This document shows, in pieces, positions 44,519 to 53,378 of a DNA stretch of 64,000 bases. The DNA is from PSLL01 sp964389705. GTDB lineage: Bacteria; Desulfobacterota_D; UBA1144; Nemesobacterales; CSP1-2. A model generated the notes under the pieces. The model worked only from the letters and a program-made list of their open reading frames with translations. It was not told the origin of the DNA and did not search any database. The position numbers were made by a program, and so were the translations under genes. Each line of letters starts with the position of its first letter. Positions within the stretch are counted from its first letter, which is position 1. The stretch lies in contig CAYMEO010000002.1 of assembly GCA_964389705.1 (NCBI GenBank), positions 1 to 64,000 of the forward strand. The letters run 5' to 3'.

Positions 44519-45781
44519 TTAAATTCTGAACTTAATTGCCAGCTTTTTTATGTCCTCCAGATTCATCTCCTCCTCAGTGCTCTTTCTCATATCTCTTATC
44601 CTCGCCTTGCCGCGGCTCAGTTCCTGATCTCCAATGATTATTGTGTATTTAACCCCGAGTTTATCTGCGCGTTTAAGCTGGCTTTTAAGGCTCCTATCCT
44701 CATAGTCTATATCAATAAAAACACCGTTTTTCCTGAGTTCGTAGGCAAGGAGAAAGGCAACCCTTTTTGCCTCACTTCCCAGGTGTGCTATAAAGGCGTC
44801 GGTTTCTTTTTGAAACCCTTCTGGGAAAATCTTCTCATGAAGTAATATGATCCTCTCTATTCCTATTGCGAATCCTACAGCAGGTGTTGGAGGGCCACCT
44901 AATTCCTCAACAAGCCCGTCGTATCTTCCCCCCGCTCCTACGGCGTTTTGCGCTCCAAGCTCATTGGTTGTTATCTCAAAAACTGTTCTCGTATAGTAAT
45001 CGAGACCCCTTACGATTCGAGGGTTAAGTACATAAGGAGTACCAATCTTTTCAAGGGCGCTTTTAACTGACTCGAAATGCCCTTTACAGGCATTGCAAAG
45101 GTTGTCGAGCATTGAAGGTGCCTCCTGAGTAATCTCTTTACATTTCTCCCTCTTACAGTCGAGGATTCTCAATGGATTTACATCGAGTCTCCTCTGGCAA
45201 TCCTCACAGAGTTCGTATCTTCTAGGGGTGAAGAATTCAATAAGTTGCCTTTTGTAAATCGGACGGCAGTTTTCATCACCCAGGGAGCTTATCTCGAGTT
45301 TCAAGAGCGGGCTGATTCCAATTGCCTCAAGAAATCGCCAGAGCATCGCTATTATCTCGGCATCGGCAAGGGGGTCTTTCTCGCCAAAAAGCTCGGCTCC
45401 TATTTGGTAAAACCCCCTGTACCGTCCTTTCTGAGGGCGCTCGTGTCTAAACATCATTCCCATGTAGTAGAGCTTTGATATAGGTGATTTGGCATACATC
45501 GAGTGTTCTATGAATGCTCTTACGACCCCTGCAGTGCCTTCTGGTCGGAGCGTGATCGAAGAACCGTCCCTATCTGTGAATGTGTACATCTCCTTTTCAA
45601 CAATATCCGTTGTTGTACCAAGACTTCTTGCAAAGACCTCTGTAAACTCAACTACAGGAGTCCTTATTTCTGAAAAGCCGTAGAGTTCAAGTATTGTTCT
45701 TGCTCTTTCCTCGACGTGATGCCACCTCTTAATCTGATCGGGAAGTATATCGTTAAACCCTCTTATTAGTCTTGCTTCCAT
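44519..45781 (-). CDS. hisS: Histidyl-tRNA synthetase
   Basis: 420 residues, class II synthetase. Visible motifs are RGFNDILPDQIKRW at the start, motif 2 MMFRHERPQKGRYRGFYQIGAELFG, the histidine-binding RGLDYYTRTVFEI, GGRYDGLVEELGGPPTPAVGFAIGIERI, and a C-terminal anticodon domain. A Cys-rich insertion (LCEDCQRRLDVNPLRILDCKREKC, then LCNACKGH) is common in many bacterial HisRS and may bind zinc. Length and motif order are normal. Confidence 0.96.
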   Translation of the reverse strand: MEARLIRGFNDILPDQIKRWHHVEERARTILELYGFSEIRTPVVEFTEVFARSLGTTTDIVEKEMYTFTDRDGSSITLRPEGTAGVVRAFIEHSMYAKSPISKLYYMGMMFRHERPQKGRYRGFYQIGAELFGEKDPLADAEIIAMLWRFLEAIGISPLLKLEISSLGDENCRPIYKRQLIEFFTPRRYELCEDCQRRLDVNPLRILDCKREKCKEITQEAPSMLDNLCNACKGHFESVKSALEKIGTPYVLNPRIVRGLDYYTRTVFEITTNELGAQNAVGAGGRYDGLVEELGGPPTPAVGFAIGIERIILLHEKIFPEGFQKETDAFIAHLGSEAKRVAFLLAYELRKNGVFIDIDYEDRSLKSQLKRADKLGVKYTIIIGDQELSRGKARIRDMRKSTEEEMNLEDIKKLAIKFRI

Positions 45782-45855
45782 GATTGTCTGGATTCTATCA
45801 CAGAGGGTGGGTTAGCTCAAATTACTCGGTGTATTGCAATTAATACTATTTGAAT

Positions 45856-45881
45856 TAGGGGTGCGCTGCAGCGCACCCCTA
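45856..45881. repeat. Perfect 26-bp palindrome, GTAGGGG-type element
   Basis: The half-site TAGGGGTGCGCTG is followed by its exact reverse complement. It lies between the stop of the Kef-type gene (45915) and the start of hisS, 33 bases after the stop in the transcription direction. It belongs with 53016-53043 and the weaker 21102-21119. Confidence 0.65.
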
Positions 45882-45914
45882 CGAATTACTCTACAAATGG
45901 AAATCTACGGGCTT

Positions 45915-47606
45915 TCACTCAAGAATCTCCGTTCTATTTTCCAGTGCTGCAATCTCTCTTATCTTTAATTCATCAATTCTCCCGTTAAGAGCCATGTCAA
46001 TAATCTCTAAGAGACGGTTTGCCGATAAAATCCTTGGGATTAAAACATAGTCTGCTCCGGCCTTATACATCTCGATGGCCTTCTTTATAGTCTCTGCTGT
46101 TACAATAACCCTTGCTGTAGGATTCAGTCTCTTTATTTGCTTTAATAGCCGAAGGTTATCTGTACCTCTTAGAAAGTCATCGGAAATAGATGAAACTATT
46201 ACCTTTGCGCGTTGGATTTCCATCTCTTCAATCGTGTCCTGGTGGCTTATATCTCCATAGAGAAAGGGTATGTTTAGAACCCTAAGCCTTATATCTACCT
46301 CCGGGCTGAAATCTACTACTAGAAAATCATTATACCTATTCTTAAGCGATTCTATTAGTGAGCTCCCTATTCTGTGGCATCCAAGGAGAATAAGATTTTT
46401 CCCCTTATGATCAGTGGCTGTGGCTTCGGCTGAGTCTCCCTCTTTTAGCCCAATTTTCTCCAAAAAGTCAAGAAGAAAGCCCGTGATCTTGTGGTTATTG
46501 AGTGTCATGTATGTTGAGATCGTTGATGTAATTATAAGGATAATTGCCGTAAGCGATACTATGTCCTTTGATATATGTCCAAGGCTGTAGCCTACAGATA
46601 CTATAACGAGCGAAAATTCACTGATCTGAGAGATTGATATTGAGGATAGGATTCCAAACCGATAGCCGTAGTTGAGTGCTTTTAAGGCCGGTATAACTGT
46701 GATGAACCTGCTTAGGATTACGAAGATAGATATTATGACAGCCGATATTATAACGGATGATGAGCTTACAACTATCTGCATTCCGAGGGAGACGAAAAAG
46801 AGGGTTACGAAAAAATCTCTTAATGCCCTTATCTTTGCTATGACGTCAAGATTATAAGGGAAATTCGACATACTCACTCCGGCAATCATGGCTCCCATTG
46901 CTATGGAGAAATTCGCTTTCATCGCAAGCCACGACACTACAAAGCACCATGAGATTGTAGAAATTAGGAGTATCTCGGGAAGCTTTGCAACGAACCTAAA
47001 TAATGGAGGAAGGACGTATTTTGTAGTAAGACCTGCACCTAAGACAAGTGCAATCCCTTTGGCAAAGGAAAAGGCGATTGGCAGAACGGAGGGATTGGTA
47101 ATATTTGACTGTACGGCGAGAACAAATATGCTTATTACGTCCTGAAGGAGAAGAATTCCAAGGGTTATTCTTCCTGCGATGGTATCGAGTTCGCTTTTAT
47201 CAGAGAGGATTTTAACCGCAATCATTGTGCTGCTAAAGGCAAAGGCGGCGGCGATATATCCTGCTGTTAAGCCCTTATATCCCAACCATAGGGCAACTCC
47301 AAAGCCAAGCATCCCGCATATTAAAACCTGTGTGACTCCGGCCGTTATTACAACCTTTCCGGCTTCCATGAGTTTTCTTAAATCAATCTCAAGCCCTATG
47401 ATGAACATCAAAAATGCAAGTCCAAGGTCTGAGAGAACCCGCACCGAGTGTTCATCCTTTATCCATCCGAGTCCGACAGGACCAATAAGGATGCCGGCAA
47501 TAATGTAGGCTAGAATAAGGGGCTGCTTCAAAATCTTTGCTATGTATGCAAAGAAGCTGGCGGTAACAATGGATAGGCCTATATCAAATAGTAGGGTAGA
47601 CTCCAT
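45915..47606 (-). CDS. Kef-type monovalent cation/proton antiporter with TrkA-N domain
   Basis: 563 residues. The first about 380 form a CPA2 exchanger with about 12 membrane helices (LILAYIIAGILIGPVGLGWI, GLAFLMFIIGLEIDL, FFVTLFFVSLGMQIVV). From about 400 a cytosolic TrkA-N-type nucleotide-binding domain begins (LILLGCHRIGSSLIESL, VVDFSPE, FLYGDISHQDTIEEM, VIVSSISDD), with Cys and His in the otherwise GxGxxG loop. Such proteins handle K+ or Na+/H+ exchange controlled by NAD(H) or thiols. The start is clear and the gene appears monocistronic. Confidence 0.9.
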   Translation of the reverse strand: MESTLLFDIGLSIVTASFFAYIAKILKQPLILAYIIAGILIGPVGLGWIKDEHSVRVLSDLGLAFLMFIIGLEIDLRKLMEAGKVVITAGVTQVLICGMLGFGVALWLGYKGLTAGYIAAAFAFSSTMIAVKILSDKSELDTIAGRITLGILLLQDVISIFVLAVQSNITNPSVLPIAFSFAKGIALVLGAGLTTKYVLPPLFRFVAKLPEILLISTISWCFVVSWLAMKANFSIAMGAMIAGVSMSNFPYNLDVIAKIRALRDFFVTLFFVSLGMQIVVSSSSVIISAVIISIFVILSRFITVIPALKALNYGYRFGILSSISISQISEFSLVIVSVGYSLGHISKDIVSLTAIILIITSTISTYMTLNNHKITGFLLDFLEKIGLKEGDSAEATATDHKGKNLILLGCHRIGSSLIESLKNRYNDFLVVDFSPEVDIRLRVLNIPFLYGDISHQDTIEEMEIQRAKVIVSSISDDFLRGTDNLRLLKQIKRLNPTARVIVTAETIKKAIEMYKAGADYVLIPRILSANRLLEIIDMALNGRIDELKIREIAALENRTEILE

Positions 47607-47737
47607 CTGTCTTTGATCCAGATTTTATATTAACCCCTAGTTTTTGTCCAGGTTTATTATCTCATTAGGATAAAGAATAGATAGAAATACTTGAGGCGCG
47701 GGATCGAGCCAAGGAACAAAATAATCCAGTGCGACAA

Positions 47738-48313
47738 TTAATTTGACTCAATCCAATTGCCACCCTCGTAATGGAAGGTTTGTGTATAACCGTCTGATTC
47801 CGAAGAAAGCCCTTCTGATTTTACTATGTTCAATAGTTTATCCATGACCTTTTCCGATGCCTCAAGTAGGGTCTTTTCGTCTCTTGAGGAGACCTTAAAC
47901 TCAATTGATCTGAAATCCCCTACGAAATGAAAAATCAGGGAGGGGGTTTCTGCGGAATTTGGGTTAGCAAGGGCATTTAAAAAGGCGCCGCTTATAGAAT
48001 CACAGAGATCCTGGCTCAGTGCCCTCAATAGGATTTCAGGAAGCAATCCCATTAGGAACTTTATGTAAATCCTTATCTGGGGTGTAGTGTGTTTGAATAT
48101 TGTCTCTAACTCTGGATTTTCAGACAACATAAAGTTCCGCATAAGCGCCCTTTTCATTATTTCGAGTTGTGCTTCTTGGTAATGAATCTTATCTTCAACT
48201 AAAAACGTCTCAATCATGTGTTTAAGCTCCCTTGTTACCAGGTATTTATCACCATGCGTGCCGCAAACAAGACAAACACATGGCATATATATTATATATC
48301 TTCTCACCCACAT
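47738..48313 (-). CDS. Hypothetical protein with N-terminal CXXC
   Basis: 191 residues from the ATG at 48313; a second ATG nine codons later is possible, and no strong ribosome site marks either. CVCLVCGTHGDKY near the start could bind a metal or form a disulfide. The rest is predicted mostly helical (MIETFLVEDKIHYQEAQLEIMKRALMRNF; IYIKFLMGLLPEILLRALSQDL), ending with a beta-rich segment SLIFHFVGDFRSIEFKVSSRDEK. I do not recognise a family. It starts 35 bases after the stop of the next exported-protein gene on the same strand. Confidence 0.55.
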   Translation of the reverse strand: MWVRRYIIYMPCVCLVCGTHGDKYLVTRELKHMIETFLVEDKIHYQEAQLEIMKRALMRNFMLSENPELETIFKHTTPQIRIYIKFLMGLLPEILLRALSQDLCDSISGAFLNALANPNSAETPSLIFHFVGDFRSIEFKVSSRDEKTLLEASEKVMDKLLNIVKSEGLSSESDGYTQTFHYEGGNWIESN

Positions 48314-48348
48314 AGTGTAGATGAGGTAAACCAGTGCGGATTACTTCT

Positions 48349-48726
48349 CTATCTATTCAGGTAGAACAGGAGTCCTATACCAATAGTGGAAAGTTTTATA
48401 GAAGATAAGGTATCTTGCTGGTTGAGAGAAAAATAGATAGCGGGAACAATCCCTTCGAGGCTGCCTTTCTGAAAAAGTGTACTATCTAATACCACTATAT
48501 CGTCCGCGTGATTCCAGAGAAGGTTATTAAGGTATGATCCATGAAACCCATCTAAGACCTTGCGGAGTATACTAAACTCTTCGCTCAAAGTATTGAAGGC
48601 TTGTGCTTCTGTATCTAATTGTCCCCTGGAATTTACCTTTTCTTCTGCAAGGGTTAGAGAGGAGGCGAGGAGAAGGGTGCCTATGACCGGGGTTACAAAA
48701 AATAAAAATCTTTTTCTACTCATCAT
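48349..48726 (-). CDS. Small exported protein, unknown function
   Basis: 125 residues with a good signal peptide (basic MMSRKR, then FLFFVTPVIGTLLLASSLTLAEE with an Ala cleavage site). The mature part has a helical stretch (LDTEAQAFNTLSEEFSILRKVLDGF), a strand DDIVVLDSTLF and a short hydrophobic C-terminus. It is not recognised. It is probably cotranscribed with the hypothetical gene downstream (35-base gap). Confidence 0.55.
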   Translation of the reverse strand: MMSRKRFLFFVTPVIGTLLLASSLTLAEEKVNSRGQLDTEAQAFNTLSEEFSILRKVLDGFHGSYLNNLLWNHADDIVVLDSTLFQKGSLEGIVPAIYFSLNQQDTLSSIKLSTIGIGLLFYLNR

Positions 48727-48859
48727 TTCTCACCCCTTAGACAGAGTATAGAACCAACCCTGTAATCTACTTGTTTTTATTCAGTATGTGATTAATCATA
48801 CTTTAGATTTAAATCAGACACAAGGTCTGAGTTTAGATCGGGCATTTGTTTCCCCTAAC

Positions 48860-49150
48860 CTAGCCTTCTTTTAACTTATGTTCAAACTCCTCTATTGGGA
48901 TTGCCACAAGTGTCATAAGCTGAACGGTGCCACGAGAGCCTAGATCAATTGAGACCTTTGAGATAGTCTCATTGTCCGGAGCTTCAACGATATTGACAAA
49001 GTCATATGGCCCAAGCACTGCATATTGGGCGACTACCCTTACACCCATCTTCTCTAGTTCTTTATTTACCTCTTTGATCCTCTCTGGCCTCATTCTTACC
49101 GTTTTTCTTCCCTCATCCGTGAGGGTACTTAGCATTATATACGTAGCCAT
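48860..49150 (-). CDS. GYD-domain protein
   Basis: 96 residues from the ATG at 49150, set by GAGGAGG six bases upstream (the frame can be extended 14 codons without a ribosome site). The sequence MATYIMLSTLTDEGRKTVRMRPERIKEVNKELEKMGVRV, LGPYDFVNIVEAPDNETISKVSIDLGSRGTVQLMTLVAI matches the GYD family, with a GPYD in place of GGYD. It is a small ferredoxin-like alpha/beta fold. The function is unknown; it is divergent from speD. Confidence 0.85.
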   Translation of the reverse strand: MATYIMLSTLTDEGRKTVRMRPERIKEVNKELEKMGVRVVAQYAVLGPYDFVNIVEAPDNETISKVSIDLGSRGTVQLMTLVAIPIEEFEHKLKEG

Positions 49151-49260
49151 CTGCTTCCTCCTCATTATTAGGGTTTTAAGGCAATAGGGCAATTAAGATA
49201 ATATTACTATATAAAAACTTTTGCAAGGGATTTTTTTCCTTTCTATCTATCATTCTTTAT

Positions 49261-49288
49261 TTGACTTTTTAACGCAAGAGGGTATATT
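49261..49288 (+). promoter_or_regulatory. speD promoter
   Basis: TTGACT (49261-49266), a 16-base spacer and TATATT (49283-49288). The predicted start near 49295 makes the TTG at 49297 an unlikely start and supports the TTG at 49333. Confidence 0.5.
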
Positions 49289-49332
49289 TTGAGCTTTTGC
49301 GAAAAATTCTTGTAAAACATAAGGAGGGGAGA

Positions 49333-49716
49333 TTGAAGGCTCTAGGGAGGCATCTGTTGGCGGAATACCATGGGTGCGACCCTGAAATTCTAAACAGTTT
49401 GGAGAAAATCAAAAGGCATATGCTCGAGGCGGCCTCTCGATGTGGAGCTACTGTGCTAGAAAGCTCATTTCATTACTTTTCGCCCCAAGGGGTAAGTGGT
49501 GTAGTAGTGATTGCCGAATCTCATCTGGCAGTTCACACATGGCCTGAATACGGATACGCAGCCGTAGACATATTTACCTGCGGTACAAGGGTTGATCCTT
49601 GGGTGGCATTTCACCATCTTAAACTGAGTCTTGGCTCCAAAGAGTGCAGTGTTCGTGAAATTATCCGGGGTGAAGTTCCTCATCTGGAAGGCCGATTGAG
49701 TCTCAGATCCATCTAG
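49333..49716 (+). CDS. speD: S-adenosylmethionine decarboxylase proenzyme
   Basis: 127 residues from the TTG at 49333, which follows AAGGAGGGG by a few bases and gives the standard SpeD start MKALGRHLLAEYHGCD. The self-cleavage site is AESHLAVHTWPE, cut before S63 to form the pyruvoyl group; H68 and C83 are the usual processing and catalytic residues. The enzyme makes decarboxylated SAM for spermidine synthesis. No spermidine synthase is adjacent. Methylthioadenosine from this route would be handled by MtnP and MtnA encoded in the window. Confidence 0.93.
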   Translation: MKALGRHLLAEYHGCDPEILNSLEKIKRHMLEAASRCGATVLESSFHYFSPQGVSGVVVIAESHLAVHTWPEYGYAAVDIFTCGTRVDPWVAFHHLKLSLGSKECSVREIIRGEVPHLEGRLSLRSI

Positions 49717-50009
49717 CTATGGATGACTGGTTGTGTTCGAAAACTATAATTGATATTGTCTCTGAAGGGGTTAACGGCGGTTTATCAATTGGCCGCGCGA
49801 GAGTCTCCAACACGGGTCAAACTCTTTTTAACGCACCCCTCGTAAGTGCGGACGGGAGATTTTTACCAATTATCCTGTTTGAAATCTAGTATGGTCTAAT
49901 TAGGGATTTCTAAATACTTAGTCATTTGATGTTATGGTCCATATAATAGGTGCGGGTTTTTGAGACTGTCCTATCCTTATTAGATAAATCGATTTTCACG
50001 GTAAATATA

Positions 50010-50141
50010 ATAGCGAATGGCGTTGTTGCATAAATGCCCAAATCTGCAATAACTTCAATAAGTTACATATTTTGTTCGAAATTGAAAAATACAATAATGT
50101 CAGCCGTTTACAGTGAATTATGCAACAAAGCCATAGCGAAT
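50010..50141. mobile_element. 114-bp MITE with IS5/IS903-like ends and 9-bp target duplication
   Basis: The end GGCGTTGTTGCATAA (50019-50033) and the reverse complement of TTATGCAACAAAGCC (50118-50132) match in 14 of 15 positions. The 114-bp element is flanked by a perfect direct repeat ATAGCGAAT (50010-50018 and 50133-50141). IS903-group elements of the IS5 family have GGCTTTGTTG-type ends and 9-bp duplications. The inside is AT-rich with no transposase, so it is a non-autonomous MITE or deletion derivative. The rest of the 49717-50184 gap shows no gene. Confidence 0.8.
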
Positions 50142-50184
50142 TACTGGCTCTTGATTCTACCTTGTATGCCCTGTCTTACGAGAA

Positions 50185-50514
50185 TTAAAGAGCCTTTTTG
50201 ACCATTCTTTCTATTTCACTCTTAGGAACGGCTCCTATGATCTGATCGATGGCTTTTCCACCTTTAAATATAATAAGTGTAGGAATACTCCTTATCCCAT
50301 AAGCCATTGTGGTCTCTTGATTATCATCAACGTTGAGCTTTCCTACCTTTAGACGTCCTGAATATGAGTTTGCAATCTCCTCAACTACAGGGGCTAAGAT
50401 CCTGCACGGACCGCACCAAGGTGCCCAAAAGTCAACTAAGACTGGTTCCTCACTCTTTAGAACCTCCTTTTCAAATGTTGAATCACTTAACTCTACCATT
50501 CCTGCACTTGCCAT
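50185..50514 (-). CDS. trxA: Thioredoxin
   Basis: 109 residues, normal for thioredoxin 1. The active site is FWAPWCGPCR with C34 and C37, the cis-Pro loop is IRSIPTLIIFKGG, and the C-terminal helix is KSEIERMVKKAL. It reduces cytoplasmic disulfides (ribonucleotide reductase, PAPS reductase, peroxiredoxins). AAGGAG lies 9 bases before the ATG, and a good promoter precedes it. A MITE inserted about 40 bases downstream of its stop, which could affect 3'-end formation. Confidence 0.95.
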   Translation of the reverse strand: MASAGMVELSDSTFEKEVLKSEEPVLVDFWAPWCGPCRILAPVVEEIANSYSGRLKVGKLNVDDNQETTMAYGIRSIPTLIIFKGGKAIDQIIGAVPKSEIERMVKKAL

Positions 50515-50554
50515 TCCGGAATTCTCCTTGAATTAATATTTGTTATTATAAAAA

Positions 50555-50582
50555 ATTATAGCTAATCGAGTCTGTACTTCAA
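50555..50582 (-). promoter_or_regulatory. trxA promoter
   Basis: On the minus strand TTGAAG (50577-50582), a 16-base spacer and a perfect TATAAT (50555-50560), about 40 bases before the trxA ATG. A second ATTATA lies at 50545-50550. Confidence 0.5.
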
Positions 50583-50701
50583 GTGGTAGGGGATTTTATC
50601 GGGTTTTAGGTAAATGGTAGTACTAACACCCAATACCCGAGTGGTGGTACTTGTAATTTCCGAGTTTTCCAGTTATCTTGCATTCCCTGAAAAATCAAAT
50701 T

Positions 50702-50730
50702 TTGACTATCTAAGAGGGTTAGGCTTAAAT
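50702..50730 (+). promoter_or_regulatory. hppA promoter
   Basis: TTGACT (50702-50707), a 17-base spacer and TTAAAT (50725-50730), the same -10 as at 26118. The leader of about 145 bases has no other feature; the short open frame at 50614-50820 overlaps the promoter and is not counted as a gene. Confidence 0.5.
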
Positions 50731-50880
50731 TTGTTTCCATTTAAATTGATGGAGGATGAAGGTCCTTGGGCTACGTCTATCTCTTTTTGTTATCAAAAAG
50801 GGGCGGAGCCTTTCTTCTAGCTCTAAACAAAACTAAGCCTAGACTCTAAAAATCATATTTAAGGAGAAGGAGAATAAGAC

Positions 50881-53001
50881 ATGCAACTTGCCCATGTGCT
50901 TCTGGTAATTGTTTTAGGTATAAGTGTGATTTCACTCGGTTTTGCCGGGTATCTAGCTAAGTTTGTGCTTAGCAATGATACCGGAACATCTGCGATGCAG
51001 GAGATAAGCAATGCTATTAAAGAGGGTGCTGAAGCCTTTCTAAAAAGGCAGTATTCAACCATAATAATGCTGAGCATTGTTCTTGCTGCTCTCATCTTCG
51101 TGCTTTATTGGTTTGCAAAGGGTGATCACGATATGGCGTGGCGTACCACTGTGGCCTTTCTTTTTGGTGCCGGATGCTCGGCTCTTGCGGGCTATATAGG
51201 GATGTGGATTTCAATTAGGTCAAACATACGCACGGCGAGCGCCGTCAGATCAAGCTTGGATAGGGCACTTAAGATATCCCTCCGTGGCGGGGCGGTTTCA
51301 GGGGTTACAATAGTTGCCATGAGCCTTCTCGGAGTCGGAATCCTTTTTACCCTCTATGGGGGTGCAACAGATAATACAGAGCTTATAAAAAGGGTTCCGT
51401 TTCTAATAGTTGGGTATGGATTTGGAGCGAGTTTCGTTGCTCTTTTTGCTCAGCTTGGTGGTGGAATATACACAAAAGCCGCCGATGTGGGGGCTGACCT
51501 TGTAGGGAAGGTGGAGGTGGGAATCCCAGAAGACGATCCGAGAAATCCGGCAGTTATTGCAGACCTCGTGGGCGATAATGTCGGTGATTGTGCGGGGCGT
51601 GGCGCAGACCTATTTGAATCCACAGCGGCTGAAAATATAGGCGCTATGATCCTTGGGGTTGCCCTCTTTCCTCACTTTGGTATAAAGGGGATTCTCTTTC
51701 CCCTAGTTGCCCGTGCCTTTGGGCTTGTTGCCAGTATGGTTGGAATCGCGATGGTAGGATTAAAGGATGATAAAGAAGACCCGATGTCTGCCCTAAATCG
51801 TGGGTATTATGTTGCCTGTGTCCTGGCAGCTATAGGGTTCTATATAGCTACATTTTTCCTACTTAACCATAACTTCTGGCTTTTTATTGCCGGTGTTATA
51901 GGAATTACAACAAGCATCGTGTTTGTCTTTATTACGCAGTACTATACAGAGTATAGATACCGCCCTGTGAAGTTTATTGCCGAGGCATCTCAAACAGGAC
52001 CCGCAACAAATATCATAGCTGGACTTTCAGTCGGTCTTGAGTGTACAGCCCTTCCAGTAATTGCAATCTCAGCAGCACTTATCGGAGCATATTACTGCGG
52101 GGTTTATGGACTAAGGGAGTACACCGATATTTCTACAACCAGTGCCGGGCTTTATGGTACTGCAATCGCCACAATGGGTATGCTCGGAACAGCCGCATAT
52201 ATCCTTGCTATGGATACATTCGGGCCTATCACAGATAATGCAGGCGGGATTGTTGAGATGAGTAAACAGCCGGAAGAGATCAGGAACAAAACGGATAGAC
52301 TCGATGCCGTTGGAAACACAACCAAGGCCCTTACAAAAGGATATGCAATCGGCTCTGCGGCCCTTGCGGCATTTTTGCTATTTTCTGCCTACTTAGATGA
52401 GATAACCCATATTACGGGTCGTGCCTTTCACTCGGTTGATATTGCCAAGGTTCAGGTTTTTGTAGGAGGTCTTCTTGGGGCAATGCTTGTTTTTCTCTTC
52501 AGTGCCCTTGCGATCAGAGCCGTTGCACGTGCGGCTTACTATATAATCAATGATGTTCGCGCTCAGTTTAAGGAGAATCCAGGTATTCTTCAGGGGACAT
52601 CAAAGCCGAATTATGCAAGGTCTGTTGACATCGTTACAAAAGGGGCGCTAAAGGAGATGGTTCCTCCAGGGATTCTTGCCGTTGGTATGCCTGTATTGGT
52701 AGGGCTTGTATTCAAGCGATTTGGTCTTGGTGCTGAGACGGTGGCTGCGTTTCTTATGGTCGGAACCATCGGTGGAATCCTCGTTGCAACCCTTATGAAC
52801 AACGGCGGAGGCGCATGGGATAACGCAAAGAAGTTTATAGAAACCGGGATGTATGGTGGAAAGAGGTCTGATGCCCATAAAGCCGCCGTGGTGGGTGATA
52901 CGGTAGGCGATCCATTTAAAGACACGGCGGGTCCCTCAATACACGTCCTTATAAAACTCCTCTCCACAATTACACTTGTCCTTGCACCTCTATTTATTTA
53001 A
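50881..53001 (+). CDS. hppA: Membrane-bound proton-pumping pyrophosphatase, K+-independent type
   Basis: 706 residues with about 16 membrane helices. Pyrophosphate and Mg sites are TKAADVGADLVGKVEVGIPEDDPRNPAVIADLVGDNVGD (two blocks), CAGRGADLFES and GDTVGDPFKDTAGPS near the C-terminus. GNTTKALTKGYAIG carries K482 and T485 at the positions that define K+-independent, H+-pumping enzymes; K+-dependent forms have Ala there. It couples PPi hydrolysis to proton export, saving energy in low-energy metabolism. AAGGAGAAGGAG precedes the ATG. Confidence 0.96.
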   Translation: MQLAHVLLVIVLGISVISLGFAGYLAKFVLSNDTGTSAMQEISNAIKEGAEAFLKRQYSTIIMLSIVLAALIFVLYWFAKGDHDMAWRTTVAFLFGAGCSALAGYIGMWISIRSNIRTASAVRSSLDRALKISLRGGAVSGVTIVAMSLLGVGILFTLYGGATDNTELIKRVPFLIVGYGFGASFVALFAQLGGGIYTKAADVGADLVGKVEVGIPEDDPRNPAVIADLVGDNVGDCAGRGADLFESTAAENIGAMILGVALFPHFGIKGILFPLVARAFGLVASMVGIAMVGLKDDKEDPMSALNRGYYVACVLAAIGFYIATFFLLNHNFWLFIAGVIGITTSIVFVFITQYYTEYRYRPVKFIAEASQTGPATNIIAGLSVGLECTALPVIAISAALIGAYYCGVYGLREYTDISTTSAGLYGTAIATMGMLGTAAYILAMDTFGPITDNAGGIVEMSKQPEEIRNKTDRLDAVGNTTKALTKGYAIGSAALAAFLLFSAYLDEITHITGRAFHSVDIAKVQVFVGGLLGAMLVFLFSALAIRAVARAAYYIINDVRAQFKENPGILQGTSKPNYARSVDIVTKGALKEMVPPGILAVGMPVLVGLVFKRFGLGAETVAAFLMVGTIGGILVATLMNNGGGAWDNAKKFIETGMYGGKRSDAHKAAVVGDTVGDPFKDTAGPSIHVLIKLLSTITLVLAPLFI

Positions 53002-53015
53002 CTTGTGACCAAAAT

Positions 53016-53043
53016 GTAGGGGCACATTGCAATGTGCCCCTAC
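53016..53043. repeat. Perfect 28-bp palindrome, GTAGGGG-type element, downstream of hppA
   Basis: The half-site GTAGGGGCACATTG is followed by its exact reverse complement, 14 bases after the hppA stop. It has the same arms as the palindrome at 45856. It is not followed by a T run. Confidence 0.7.
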
Positions 53044-53063
53044 AACCGATAAAATTTCTATTA

Positions 53064-53378
53064 ATGACAGAGTTGAAAATCCAACGTTGGGAAAAACCGG
53101 AGCCACCGGATGAGCGCACATTGCGTGAGTACCTTCGTCTGGAGGGTTTATCTCCATATGTCTGGTCTAATACACCAAGTGATACATATCCCGCACATAC
53201 CCATCCTTACGATAAGGTAATCTACGTTGTGCGTGGCTCGATTACCTGGGTTCTGCCTCAGATAAATCAGGAAATTGAGACCCGTGCCGGTGATCGTCTG
53301 GATTTGCCACGCGGCACCATTCATGCCGCACGCGTTGGCCCAGAAGGTGTTACCTGCCTCGAGGCGCACAAAGATTAG
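53064..53378 (+). CDS. Small cupin-domain protein
   Basis: 104 residues from the ATG at 53064. The cupin motif 1 is AHTHPYDKVIYVVRGSITW, with metal ligands His-X-His and a Lys-rich loop in place of the usual Glu, and motif 2 is RAGDRLDLPRGTIHAARVG with the fourth His. It probably binds a divalent metal; the substrate is unknown. No ribosome site is evident. The base composition is somewhat more GC-rich than that of its neighbours, as in the following pseudogene, suggesting that both may be acquired DNA. Confidence 0.75.
   Translation: MTELKIQRWEKPEPPDERTLREYLRLEGLSPYVWSNTPSDTYPAHTHPYDKVIYVVRGSITWVLPQINQEIETRAGDRLDLPRGTIHAARVGPEGVTCLEAHKD

Noticed and set aside
50614..50820. Open frame of 68 codons between trxA and hppA
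   Set aside because: It has no ribosome site, an unremarkable composition, and it overlaps the likely hppA promoter (50702-50730).
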